Source of the DNA: an uncultured Agathobacter sp.
GTDB taxonomy: Bacteria > Bacillota > Clostridia > Lachnospirales > Lachnospiraceae
Length of the DNA: 64,000 nucleotides
Reading direction: 5' to 3'
Assembly: GCA_944381555.1 (NCBI GenBank)
Contig: CALWLL010000056.1
Location: 124,001-188,000, forward strand
A program made the translations under genes and the position numbers. Shown piece after piece: positions 1-7,952 of the stretch. The first letter of the stretch is position 1. Each line of letters opens with the position of its first letter. The notes beneath the pieces are model-generated. The model was not told the DNA's origin and searched no databases. It worked only from the letters and a program-made list of their open reading frames with translations.

Positions 1-294
1 AATGGTGAAACAGCCGTTACCTATTATAAACGAATCGCCTATGATAAAGAGAAGGATTTGTCTCTTGCCGAGCTTCGTCTTAAAACCGGACGTACGCATC
101 AGATCCGCGTACATATGAAATATATCGGACATCCGATTATCGGCGATTTTCTATACAATCCCGATTATACTTATTGCAGGCGGCAGGCATTACACTCTTC
201 TTCTTTAGCATTCATACATCCTCTTACAAAAAAGAACATGCATTTTGCATCTCCTCTTCCCGAAGATTTAAAGTGCATGTTTCCTGATTTCTAA
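1..294 (+). CDS. RluA-family RNA pseudouridine synthase, C-terminal part (5' end outside window)
   Basis: The reading frame is open from base 1 and ends at a TAA at 292-294, so only the last 97 codons are present. The segment LKTGRTHQIRVHMKYIGHPI followed by GD and LY is the conserved C-terminal signature of RluA-type synthases, which isomerise uridine to pseudouridine in rRNA or tRNA. The catalytic Asp motif (HRLD) would lie upstream, outside the window, so the target RNA (RluC-, RluD- or YlyB-like) cannot be assigned. Its last 27 bases overlap, tail to tail, the end of the DUF5662 gene on the other strand. Confidence 0.85.
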   Translation, partial: NGETAVTYYKRIAYDKEKDLSLAELRLKTGRTHQIRVHMKYIGHPIIGDFLYNPDYTYCRRQALHSSSLAFIHPLTKKNMHFASPLPEDLKCMFPDF

Positions 295-858
295 TTCCGT
301 TCTTTCATATGGAACCTTGTCCTTTAGTATTTCATTCTTTATAAAGGAGAAGGTTTCTTTTTCACCCTTTTTTGAGAGCATTTCCAGCATATATTCCAAA
401 AGTACCCGCGTATCGGGGTGAATCAGATAATGGTCTTTGCTGTTATTGTAATAGATAAGCGCACTCGAATCTGTATACTTCTCCTTTTGATAATTTTTTG
501 AAGCGCATACGCGGTCTACAAACATCTCCACAACATAGCGGACTGGCATCTTCATGCCGGTCATGGCTTTTTTCTCTCCATCCTTATTGCCGCTAGGATA
601 GTCAATCCAATATTCCAAATGATGTTTATTTCTTCCCTTATGGTGAAGCCATGCTGCCGAATAGCCCTTTGCTCTTCGCTCCGCATTATTCGGGCTCATC
701 GTTCCCTGATAAAATTTACATCCGGGAAGGAACTCTGTCGGTCCATACTTAGACATATCGTGCAAGAGCCCCTGTTTATATAATCCCAGACGAAAACATC
801 CCTTCATAACCAGTAATTTATGGTTGGTAATCGTACAAAAATGTTTCCATACTTTCAT
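268..858 (-). CDS. DUF5662 family protein
   Basis: A 196-residue soluble protein of unknown function that I place in the DUF5662 family from its layout: an N-terminal KHFCTITNHKLLVMKGC stretch, LLHDMSKYGPTEF near residue 35, and AAWLHHKGRNKHHLEYW near residue 70. The HD pair plus the repeated histidines resemble a metal-binding HD-like site, but that is inference. It starts 18 bases after the GH13-like gene on the same strand, so the two are probably co-transcribed. The ribosome site is weak: a GAGGA about 13 bases from the ATG. Its 3' end overlaps the pseudouridine synthase gene by 27 bases. Confidence 0.75.
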   Translation of the reverse strand: MKVWKHFCTITNHKLLVMKGCFRLGLYKQGLLHDMSKYGPTEFLPGCKFYQGTMSPNNAERRAKGYSAAWLHHKGRNKHHLEYWIDYPSGNKDGEKKAMTGMKMPVRYVVEMFVDRVCASKNYQKEKYTDSSALIYYNNSKDHYLIHPDTRVLLEYMLEMLSKKGEKETFSFIKNEILKDKVPYERTELEIRKHAL

Positions 859-876
859 GATTCTAATTGTATCCTC

Positions 877-2766
877 TTATTTCTCGTCTTTACTTATGAG
901 TAAGCATACGCTATGCGGCTGAAGTCTTACATAACGTTGTTCTTCTAAATACTGTGCTTTTTCAAAAATCACCGTATCTGTTGATGCGTCCATAAGCAGA
1001 TACCAGTTTTTCTTTGTCTTCTTTCCCGTTGCTAATTTTGGCAGAGCAAGCTGCACCTCTTCTGAGTAGAAATTATATCCCACATAGATATCGCTGTTAT
1101 CCTGCCCTTTTTGGGCATACGCACCGCTATAAAGCATACCAAGACTCTTTCTGCCCGAATCCAACTGTGAAATCCATGCATGTTCTCCATGATAAGATAA
1201 ATCCGGTACTCCCATAGAACGGTAATCATTGAAACGGAATGGATTTTCCTTTGCAATAAGACTGTGCTTTTTACGGAAAGCAATTAACCCCTTTAGCAGC
1301 TCTCTATCCTCTTTCGTATGGGTAAACCGGCTCCAGTTTACCCAGCCGGTTTCATTATCCTGACAGTAGGCATTGTTATTTCCCCGCTGCGTATTGCCAA
1401 ACTCGTCTCCGGCTAAAATAAGCGGAATCCCCTGCGCAAACATCAGCATCATATATGCCGTATGCAATCTCCGCTTCCGAAGATTACAAATATAACGCTT
1501 TCTGGTAGGTCCTTCCACTCCGTAATTATTGCTTAAATTGTAATCCGGACCATCACCGTTATTTTCGCCGTTCTCTTCGTTGTGTTTGTCGTTGTACATA
1601 AAAAGGTCAGCCATTGTAAAACCATTGTTGTTTGCGATGTAGTTTACAAACCCGTATTCCTCGCTCTGCTTCTTCTGCTGATTTACAAATTCACGAATGT
1701 CGCATTGGTAATGATTTAAAAGCTGCCTTGCCGGATACTGGTATTCGTCTTTATATACAAACAGATTCTTGTATTTTCGGGCATTCCGAATACCCTGAAA
1801 ATCCTCTGCAAAAATCTTTGTTCTGCTCAAAACCGCATCCTGCACAATCCCTGTGATAGGCAGATTTTGGCCTATAATATGAAATCCATCCACATGGTAT
1901 TCCCTTGCCCAGTAATGAAGGGCATCTATAATCAGATGATGGCTCGTTCCTTCCGTAAAATGCATTTCCATGACACATTCCATGTCATTTTCATGAAGTG
2001 ATTTTACCAATCGCTTAAACTCTGTGGAAGCCTTTTTAGGTTCTGCGGCATAGGAAGCCTTTACTGCAAAATAATTGCCTTCGCCATATCCCCAGTAATT
2101 CAGCCGCTTGTTCTTCTTTTTCGTGACAACCGGCAGAATCATATCCGACTTATCCGCCTCCCATTTTACATAATCCGGAATCGGCTGAAATCCTTTCTGA
2201 AGCGGAAGCTCCTCAAACTCATAAACAGGCATAAGTTCTACCGTTGTAATTCCCAAATCCTTTAAATAGGGAATTTTATTCCTTACGGCAGTATATGTCC
2301 CCTTTGTCTTTCCCGCAGATTTATTCCCCATAGAGAATCCTCTTACATGAAGTTTATACATGACCATCTGTGATTTTGGAATCTCCGGTCTCTTATCTTT
2401 TCCCCATGCGAAATTGTCCGTCATAAAACCGGCGCAAAGACGATATTTCTTCGCTTCGCGTCCGGCGTCATTCCATATTTCCCTGCCCACAATGACACGC
2501 GCATATGGGTCTAACAGCTCCGTACCGTTAATCTCGTATATATAATCGTATTCCAGTGGATTAAATCCCGAAATCGTAACCGAACGCAAAGAACCCAGAC
2601 AGTATTCCTCCGGCACAAGAACGGCTTTTCTCTCCTGTGTCGCTTTTGATATAAGAATAATACAACAGACATCCTCCTTCTCCCCTTCAAACGTAAATGT
2701 AGCCTGATTTTTTGCCACAACTGCGCCAAGCGTGAGATAATTTCCTTCTTTTACTACTAAACTCAT
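877..2766 (-). CDS. Glycogen-debranching-like GH13 protein, probably catalytically inactive
   Basis: 629 residues with the layout of GlgX/isoamylase-type GH13 enzymes: an N-terminal beta domain (about 1-130), an (alpha/beta)8 barrel and a C-terminal beta domain. Conserved scaffold motifs include VMYKLHVRGFS (135-145), the DLGITTVELMPVYEFEE segment (170-186), YNDKHNEENGENNGDGP (391-407) and ILAGDEFG. The catalytic residues are mostly gone. Region II reads DGFHIIGQ (293-300) where active enzymes have GFRFD, so Ile298 replaces the nucleophilic Asp. Region IV has Asn-Asn (380-381) in place of His-Asp. The region I Asp is Glu267. Only the acid/base position, Glu321, remains. A GGAGG ribosome site precedes the ATG. 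It could act as a glucan-binding or regulatory protein; that is inference. Confidence 0.8.
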   Translation of the reverse strand: MSLVVKEGNYLTLGAVVAKNQATFTFEGEKEDVCCIILISKATQERKAVLVPEEYCLGSLRSVTISGFNPLEYDYIYEINGTELLDPYARVIVGREIWNDAGREAKKYRLCAGFMTDNFAWGKDKRPEIPKSQMVMYKLHVRGFSMGNKSAGKTKGTYTAVRNKIPYLKDLGITTVELMPVYEFEELPLQKGFQPIPDYVKWEADKSDMILPVVTKKKNKRLNYWGYGEGNYFAVKASYAAEPKKASTEFKRLVKSLHENDMECVMEMHFTEGTSHHLIIDALHYWAREYHVDGFHIIGQNLPITGIVQDAVLSRTKIFAEDFQGIRNARKYKNLFVYKDEYQYPARQLLNHYQCDIREFVNQQKKQSEEYGFVNYIANNNGFTMADLFMYNDKHNEENGENNGDGPDYNLSNNYGVEGPTRKRYICNLRKRRLHTAYMMLMFAQGIPLILAGDEFGNTQRGNNNAYCQDNETGWVNWSRFTHTKEDRELLKGLIAFRKKHSLIAKENPFRFNDYRSMGVPDLSYHGEHAWISQLDSGRKSLGMLYSGAYAQKGQDNSDIYVGYNFYSEEVQLALPKLATGKKTKKNWYLLMDASTDTVIFEKAQYLEEQRYVRLQPHSVCLLISKDEK

Positions 2767-2865
2767 AGATGCCTCCGTATTTTCAGTATATCAATTCAGT
2801 GGTTTTTAACTTACATTATTATACCTTTTTTCATTGGTTTTGTATACAACTTTTCGCCCGTTTCA

Positions 2866-2893
2866 TTGACATTCCCGTTTTATCATATATAAT
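2866..2893 (+). promoter_or_regulatory. Sigma-A promoter of the HD-GYP gene
   Basis: A perfect TTGACA at 2866-2871 and a perfect TATAAT at 2888-2893 are separated by 16 bases, about 40 bases before the HD-GYP start codon. Confidence 0.75.
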
Positions 2894-2932
2894 ATTGTAT
2901 ATAGTATTTTTGTATAATAAATAGGTGAATTT

Positions 2933-4024
2933 ATGACACTTGTACAGACAAAAGACTTGTCTGTCGGCATGATGGTAGCGGAGGATGTATTCTCTAAAGC
3001 CGGTCAATTGATAATCCGAAAGGATTCGTTACTCACCCGACAGATGATTGCACACTTAAAATATTATTCCATATCGGAAATCAATATATATGACGGTGAA
3101 CTTCCAAAGGAAATCCAGCAGGCATTACAAGCCCGTTCCAGTATAGAAAGTACTCAGTTAGAACGTATTTTTCATTCTGAAGAATACAAGACTTTCAAAA
3201 AGAACTACTCTGCTAATGTCAATATGCTTCAAAATTCTGTAAATGACATTATCCTGAGAAATACCCAGGTAAATGCATCGGAATTAATCCAGCAGACCGT
3301 TAAGGTTTTTGACAATGGCGAAAGCTATTTTTCTCTCTTTGGTATGCTCCACTCTATGAAACAGATTGATGATTCTACCTTTGCCCACTCCGTGAACGTA
3401 GCTATCATTTCCCGTCTGATTGGTACATGGAGTGGTTTTGATGAAGAAACCTTGGATTTATTAACGCTTGCAGGGCTTTTGCATGACATCGGAAAATGTC
3501 AGATTCCTGACAATATCCTTATGAAGCCGCATAAACTTAGCAGACACGAATATGAATTTGTAAAAATGCACGCACAGTTTGGATATGACTGCATCAAGAA
3601 TCAGGACCTTGACCCCAGAATAAAACGCGCTGTGCTTCATCACCATGAACGCTGTGATGGTTCCGGCTATCCTTTCGGTTACAAACTTGAACAGTTAGAG
3701 GATTTTGAATGTATTGTTTCGATTGCAGACGTGTATGACGCCATGACTGCGGACCGCTGCTACCGAAGCGGGCTGTGTCCATTTGAGGTGATTTCCTTCT
3801 TTGAACAGGAAGGCCTGCAGAAATATCATCCAAAATACATTACAACTTTCCTTCAAAAAATCGCTGATTCTTATTTAAACTGCGACGTATTATTAAGCAA
3901 TAATGAAGTTGCGCGGGTAGTATACATCAACACGCGGCTTACGCGTCCCATTGTCCAGCTTCGTGATAAAACCTTTGTCAACCTGTTAGATCACCCTTCT
4001 TTATATATTCAATCCATTATATAA
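2933..4024 (+). CDS. HD-GYP domain protein (probable cyclic di-GMP phosphodiesterase)
   Basis: 363 residues. The N-terminal ~125 residues form a DUF3391-like region and the HD-GYP domain covers about 130-320. Metal and substrate residues are visible: His152 (AHSVN), His184-Asp185 with Lys188 (LLHDIGK), His213, HHERCDGSGYP at 237-247 (the diagnostic GYP motif) and Asp266 (IADVYDAMTADR). Such enzymes linearise c-di-GMP in the cytoplasm. There is no receiver or transmembrane domain, so the input signal is unknown. It sits behind its own strong promoter and 54 bases before the DUF1292 gene, with which it may be co-transcribed. Confidence 0.9.
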   Translation: MTLVQTKDLSVGMMVAEDVFSKAGQLIIRKDSLLTRQMIAHLKYYSISEINIYDGELPKEIQQALQARSSIESTQLERIFHSEEYKTFKKNYSANVNMLQNSVNDIILRNTQVNASELIQQTVKVFDNGESYFSLFGMLHSMKQIDDSTFAHSVNVAIISRLIGTWSGFDEETLDLLTLAGLLHDIGKCQIPDNILMKPHKLSRHEYEFVKMHAQFGYDCIKNQDLDPRIKRAVLHHHERCDGSGYPFGYKLEQLEDFECIVSIADVYDAMTADRCYRSGLCPFEVISFFEQEGLQKYHPKYITTFLQKIADSYLNCDVLLSNNEVARVVYINTRLTRPIVQLRDKTFVNLLDHPSLYIQSII

Positions 4025-4078
4025 AACTAGACTATATCAAAACAAATGGGGCCGCATAGCGGCAGAAAGAGAGAATTT

Positions 4079-4396
4079 ATGACAGAAAAAATCACACCAG
4101 TTACAGAAGATGAAATCGATGATATCCGTGTAACCTTAGACACAGAAAACGGCGTCATTGAATGCCGCATCCTTACCATCTTTGAAGCAGACGGAAAAGA
4201 TTATATTGCACTTATGCCTCTTGATGAAAAAGGAAATGATAATGCAGAAGGCGCTGTATACTTATACCGCTACCATGAAGACGAACAAGGACTTCCATCC
4301 GTAGAGTACATCTCCGATGAGGAGGAATACGAGGCTGTGGCAGACCGGTATGATGAGCTGCTGGATGAAGCGTTTTATGATTCCCTTGATGACTAA
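4079..4396 (+). CDS. DUF1292 family small acidic protein
   Basis: 105 residues, strongly acidic. The body (ENGVIECRILTIFEADGKDY followed by IALMPL and later YLYRYHE) is typical of DUF1292 proteins, which are common and uncharacterised in Firmicutes. I chose the ATG at 4079 because it follows an AGAAAGAGAG purine run and begins MTEKITPVTEDEID as family members do. An in-frame ATG at 4046 adds eleven atypical residues. It lies downstream of the HD-GYP gene and its stop codon overlaps the helicase stop on the other strand by four bases, with no separate terminator between them. Confidence 0.85.
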   Translation: MTEKITPVTEDEIDDIRVTLDTENGVIECRILTIFEADGKDYIALMPLDEKGNDNAEGAVYLYRYHEDEQGLPSVEYISDEEEYEAVADRYDELLDEAFYDSLDD

Positions 4397-6267
4397 AGCT
4401 TTTGCGGAGGCTGTTTGGTATGATCCATTTCATACAGCCCCGCCTCTACAGCGAACCTGGATATCTCATTACGCTTTCCATACATATTTTTTACGGAACA
4501 TATGGTCAAATCATGGATAGCGCGGGTCATGCCGACATAGAATAAACGACGCTCTTCTTCGATATCTTTATCAAGAAGAGCTTTTTTATATGGCATAATG
4601 CCTTCATTTGCATCAATGATAAAAACAGATTTAAATTCCAAGCCTTTCGCACTATGCAAAGTAGCAAGGGTAACCGCATTTGTATTCTCATTCTTACGCT
4701 TTGCCTTTTCTTTTAATTCTTCTTCACATTCCTTCATGTGAAGCTCCCATGCATCGTAATTCCGAAAACCTCTGGCACTGGCCTGAAGCTCTTCTAATAT
4801 CTCAAATAAATCTTCCTTACTGATATTGCGGTACTCCGCATATTCTGTAATATACTCATCATATCCAATCCCATGACGTATATAGTTAATAGCCGCATAC
4901 GGGCTCATCTTCTCTAACATTCTGATGTCATAATGCAGCTTCTCGATCCGTTCTGCCACCCAGGGCTGCCCGTCATACAGTTTCTCCCACTCATCAAATG
5001 CCACATGGCTTTCACATAAAGAATCACGGCTGATATAACGCTTTGGCTTATTTAAAATCATAAGAAAATCCTTGCGCATACGGCTTCCGCGTGCAATATT
5101 CATATAGGTTCTGATATCCCGCGCAATCCAATGGTCATAGAGATTTGGAATCTTATCGCGTGTCTTAAAATCTACATTGTACGCCATAAGCTGTTCCATA
5201 AGAAATCGCGGCTGTGTATTCGTACGAAATAGTATCGCAATATCTGATAAATGGTACCCTTTTCCAAGCTGCTCATCTATCTTTTTTATAATATACAATA
5301 TCTCATCCCGCTGGGTTTCAAACTGCTTACATACCACGTCCTGCCCTTTTGGACGCGCTGCATGAATCTCCTTTGGAAAACGCTCTGTATTGTGTCCGAT
5401 CAGCTTTAAGGATGCATCTACAATCATAGACTGACAGCGGTAATTGGTATCTAACTGAATTTGCTTCACATTAGGATAGTCCTTTGGCACATGAAGCATA
5501 ATCTCCGGCTTCGAGCCTCGAAAACGGTAGATGGACTGATCATCATCCCCCACCATAAACAGGTTGTTTTCCGGCTCTGCAAGCATACGGACAATAGCAT
5601 ACTGAATCTGATTGATATCCTGAAATTCATCCACAAGAATATACTGATACTTTTTCTGCCATGCGCTTAAAATATCCGGCCGTTCCAAAAACAGCTCATA
5701 GGTCATTGTCAGCATATCATCAAAATCAATCAGCTTATGCTTTCTCAAAAAAATATCATACTCTTTATAAATCTTACGAAATATTTCCTCTCCACACTGT
5801 GTGGAATAAAAATTTTCCAATGATATACGGGAATTTTTAATCATACTGATTTCCCCAAAAAGACCGCTGATCAATTCGTTTTCATCACGGTAATCCAGAC
5901 CAAAACGGCTAATCATCTCACGCATAACCTGATGGCGGACTTCTTCTGTAATAATATTCCCATTCTCGAAATGATAGGCTAACTTTAGTACCATGAAGAA
6001 AATTGCATGAAAAGTCCCAAAGGTAACACGCCCATAAGCGCCATTATATGACGTCATCTCCCGTTCAAACCGGCTCTTCATCTCATTTGCAGCCGCCTTT
6101 GTAAACGTAATTACCAGAATATTGGACGGATTAACCCCATGCTGTTGTATTAAATTTTTAGTCCGTTCTACCAGAGTTGCTGTCTTGCCGGAACCCGGCC
6201 CTGCTAAGACAAGCACCGGACCATCCTTATGCCGGATGGCCGATGTTTGAGACTTATTAAAATTCAT
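4393..6267 (-). CDS. UvrD/PcrA-type superfamily 1 DNA helicase
   Basis: 624 residues from the preferred start. Motifs in order: Q-motif region FNKSQTSAIRHKDGPVLVLA, Walker A GPGSGKT (Lys28), ITFTKAAANEMKSRF, GTFHAIFF, Walker B VDEFQDINQIQ, GDDDQSIYRFRGS, TNYRC, TLHSAKGLEFKSVFI and VGMTRA. This is a 3'-5' ATP-dependent helicase. It is about 100 residues shorter than PcrA or UvrD and lacks their extended C-terminus, so it is better called UvrD-like than PcrA. The ATG at 6267 has a TGAGG seven bases upstream; an ATG seven codons earlier does not. It lies 56 bases downstream of gltX. Confidence 0.9.
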   Translation of the reverse strand: MNFNKSQTSAIRHKDGPVLVLAGPGSGKTATLVERTKNLIQQHGVNPSNILVITFTKAAANEMKSRFEREMTSYNGAYGRVTFGTFHAIFFMVLKLAYHFENGNIITEEVRHQVMREMISRFGLDYRDENELISGLFGEISMIKNSRISLENFYSTQCGEEIFRKIYKEYDIFLRKHKLIDFDDMLTMTYELFLERPDILSAWQKKYQYILVDEFQDINQIQYAIVRMLAEPENNLFMVGDDDQSIYRFRGSKPEIMLHVPKDYPNVKQIQLDTNYRCQSMIVDASLKLIGHNTERFPKEIHAARPKGQDVVCKQFETQRDEILYIIKKIDEQLGKGYHLSDIAILFRTNTQPRFLMEQLMAYNVDFKTRDKIPNLYDHWIARDIRTYMNIARGSRMRKDFLMILNKPKRYISRDSLCESHVAFDEWEKLYDGQPWVAERIEKLHYDIRMLEKMSPYAAINYIRHGIGYDEYITEYAEYRNISKEDLFEILEELQASARGFRNYDAWELHMKECEEELKEKAKRKNENTNAVTLATLHSAKGLEFKSVFIIDANEGIMPYKKALLDKDIEEERRLFYVGMTRAIHDLTICSVKNMYGKRNEISRFAVEAGLYEMDHTKQPPQKL

Positions 6268-6322
6268 GAATAACCTCAGATATGGCATCTGTTCTGTGTA
6301 AACCCTTTTGCACAGATACCAT

Positions 6323-7777
6323 TTATTTCGATAATAATGTAATACCTTTCCTTATACGTGCAAGAGATTCTTCTTTTCCAAGAAGCTCCATAATCTCTGT
6401 TGCACCTCCCGGAGTCATCTGTTTTCCGGAAACGGCGGTACGGATTGGCCACATTACATAACCATTCTTAACGCCTTTTTCTTCTACATATTTACAAAGA
6501 ACCGCATATAAAGCATCGTTTGAATAATCTTCCTGTGCTTCTAAAACCGGCAGGATTTCTGTCAATACTTCAAGAGATGTCTGCTTATTTGTTTTCATCT
6601 TCTTGTGTGTATACATTTCAACATCATACTCCGGCAGCGTTTCAAAGAAATCAATATGTTCTTTGATGTCAGTAAACACCTCAATACGTGTTTTTACCAT
6701 AGCGGCAATCTTTTTCAAGTCTAAGTCTTTGGTAATCACTTCCCTGATGTATGGGAGTGCCATCTCATAAAATGCATCAAAATCCATCGCCTTAATGTAT
6801 TCACCATTCATCCATTTCAATTTCACATAATCAAAAACAGCCGGTGATTTGCTGATTCTTCTATAATCAAAATCACGAATAAGCTCATCTAATGTAAAGA
6901 TTTCGCGGTTATCTTCCGGGCTCCATCCAAGTAGCGCAATATAGTTTACAATTGCCTCTGTTAAGAATCCCTGTTCAATCAAGTCTTCAAAAGAAGAATG
7001 TCCGCTTCTTTTAGATAATTTCTTGTGATTTTCATCTGTAATCAGCGGCAGATGAATATAAACCGGTGATTCCCATCCGAATGCATCATATAACCGCTGA
7101 TATTTCGGCGAAGATGAAAGGTATTCGTTGCCGCGAACGACATGTGTGATATTCATAGTATGATCATCTACTACATTTGCAAAATTGTATGTAGGATATC
7201 CGTCCGACTTAATAAGAATCATATCGTCTAATTCTGCATTGTCCACAGTAATATCTCCATAAAGCTCATCATGGAATGTTGTGGTTCCTTCATCTGGAAT
7301 GTTTTGGCGAATCACAAACGGCTTCCCCGCCGCAAGATTAGCTTCAATTTCTTCTTTGGATAAATGTAAACAGTGTTTATCGTATACTGTGATTTCTTTG
7401 CCTTCTACTACTTCTGATTTTAATGTTGAAAGACGTTCTTTATCACAAAAGCAATAATAGGCCTCCCCTTTTTCAATCAATTCCTTTGCATATTTCATAT
7501 AGATACCGGTCTTCATACGCTCACTCTGTATATATGGACCAACACCGCCATCTTTATCCGGACCTTCGTCATGAATCAGTCCCGTTTTTTCCATAGTTCT
7601 GTAAATGATATCTACAGCCCCCTCTACAAAACGCTCCTGGTCCGTATCTTCAATTCGAAGCATAAATTCACCGCCTGCATGCTTTGCAATTAAAAATTCA
7701 TATAACGCGGAACGCAAGTTCCCAACATGCATTCTGCCTGTAGGACTTGGCGCAAATCTTGTTCTTACTTTGCTCAT
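6323..7777 (-). CDS. gltX: Glutamyl-tRNA synthetase
   Basis: 484 residues, normal length for a bacterial class I GluRS. It charges tRNA-Glu (and tRNA-Gln in organisms using the amidotransferase route) with glutamate. The N-terminus [20 protein letters not shown] carries the HIGH-type motif (HVGN) and the KMSKS-type motif is KLSKRSG near residue 250. The C-terminal half is the helical anticodon-binding domain. It has its own sigma-A promoter and a GAGAGGA ribosome site. The helicase gene follows it on the same strand. Confidence 0.96.
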   Translation of the reverse strand: MSKVRTRFAPSPTGRMHVGNLRSALYEFLIAKHAGGEFMLRIEDTDQERFVEGAVDIIYRTMEKTGLIHDEGPDKDGGVGPYIQSERMKTGIYMKYAKELIEKGEAYYCFCDKERLSTLKSEVVEGKEITVYDKHCLHLSKEEIEANLAAGKPFVIRQNIPDEGTTTFHDELYGDITVDNAELDDMILIKSDGYPTYNFANVVDDHTMNITHVVRGNEYLSSSPKYQRLYDAFGWESPVYIHLPLITDENHKKLSKRSGHSSFEDLIEQGFLTEAIVNYIALLGWSPEDNREIFTLDELIRDFDYRRISKSPAVFDYVKLKWMNGEYIKAMDFDAFYEMALPYIREVITKDLDLKKIAAMVKTRIEVFTDIKEHIDFFETLPEYDVEMYTHKKMKTNKQTSLEVLTEILPVLEAQEDYSNDALYAVLCKYVEEKGVKNGYVMWPIRTAVSGKQMTPGGATEIMELLGKEESLARIRKGITLLSK

Positions 7778-7832
7778 AATTTCCTCTCATTCTGCCGCCT
7801 TCGCAGCTTAAAATCAGCTATAACGCCAGGTA

Positions 7833-7861
7833 ATTATATACCAATTCAAAAATTTATTCAA
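7833..7861 (-). promoter_or_regulatory. Sigma-A promoter of gltX
   Basis: On the minus strand TTGAAT (7856-7861) and TATAAT (7833-7838) are separated by 17 bases, giving a leader of about 50 bases. Confidence 0.7.
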
Positions 7862-7897
7862 TAGATTTCAGCCTTAACCTTTCTGTCCATTATACGC

Positions 7898-7943
7898 AAA
7901 AAACAGCAGCTTTGGCATATAACTGCCGAAACTGCTGTTTTTT
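7898..7943 (-). terminator. Intrinsic terminator of the Ca2+-type ATPase gene
   Basis: Arms AAAACAGCAG...TTTGGCA and TGCCGAAACTGCTGTTTT form a stem of about 17 pairs with a short loop, bounded by A-runs and T-runs on both sides, so it could work in either direction. It begins ten bases after the ATPase stop codon. Confidence 0.85.
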
Positions 7944-7952
7944 AATACATAA

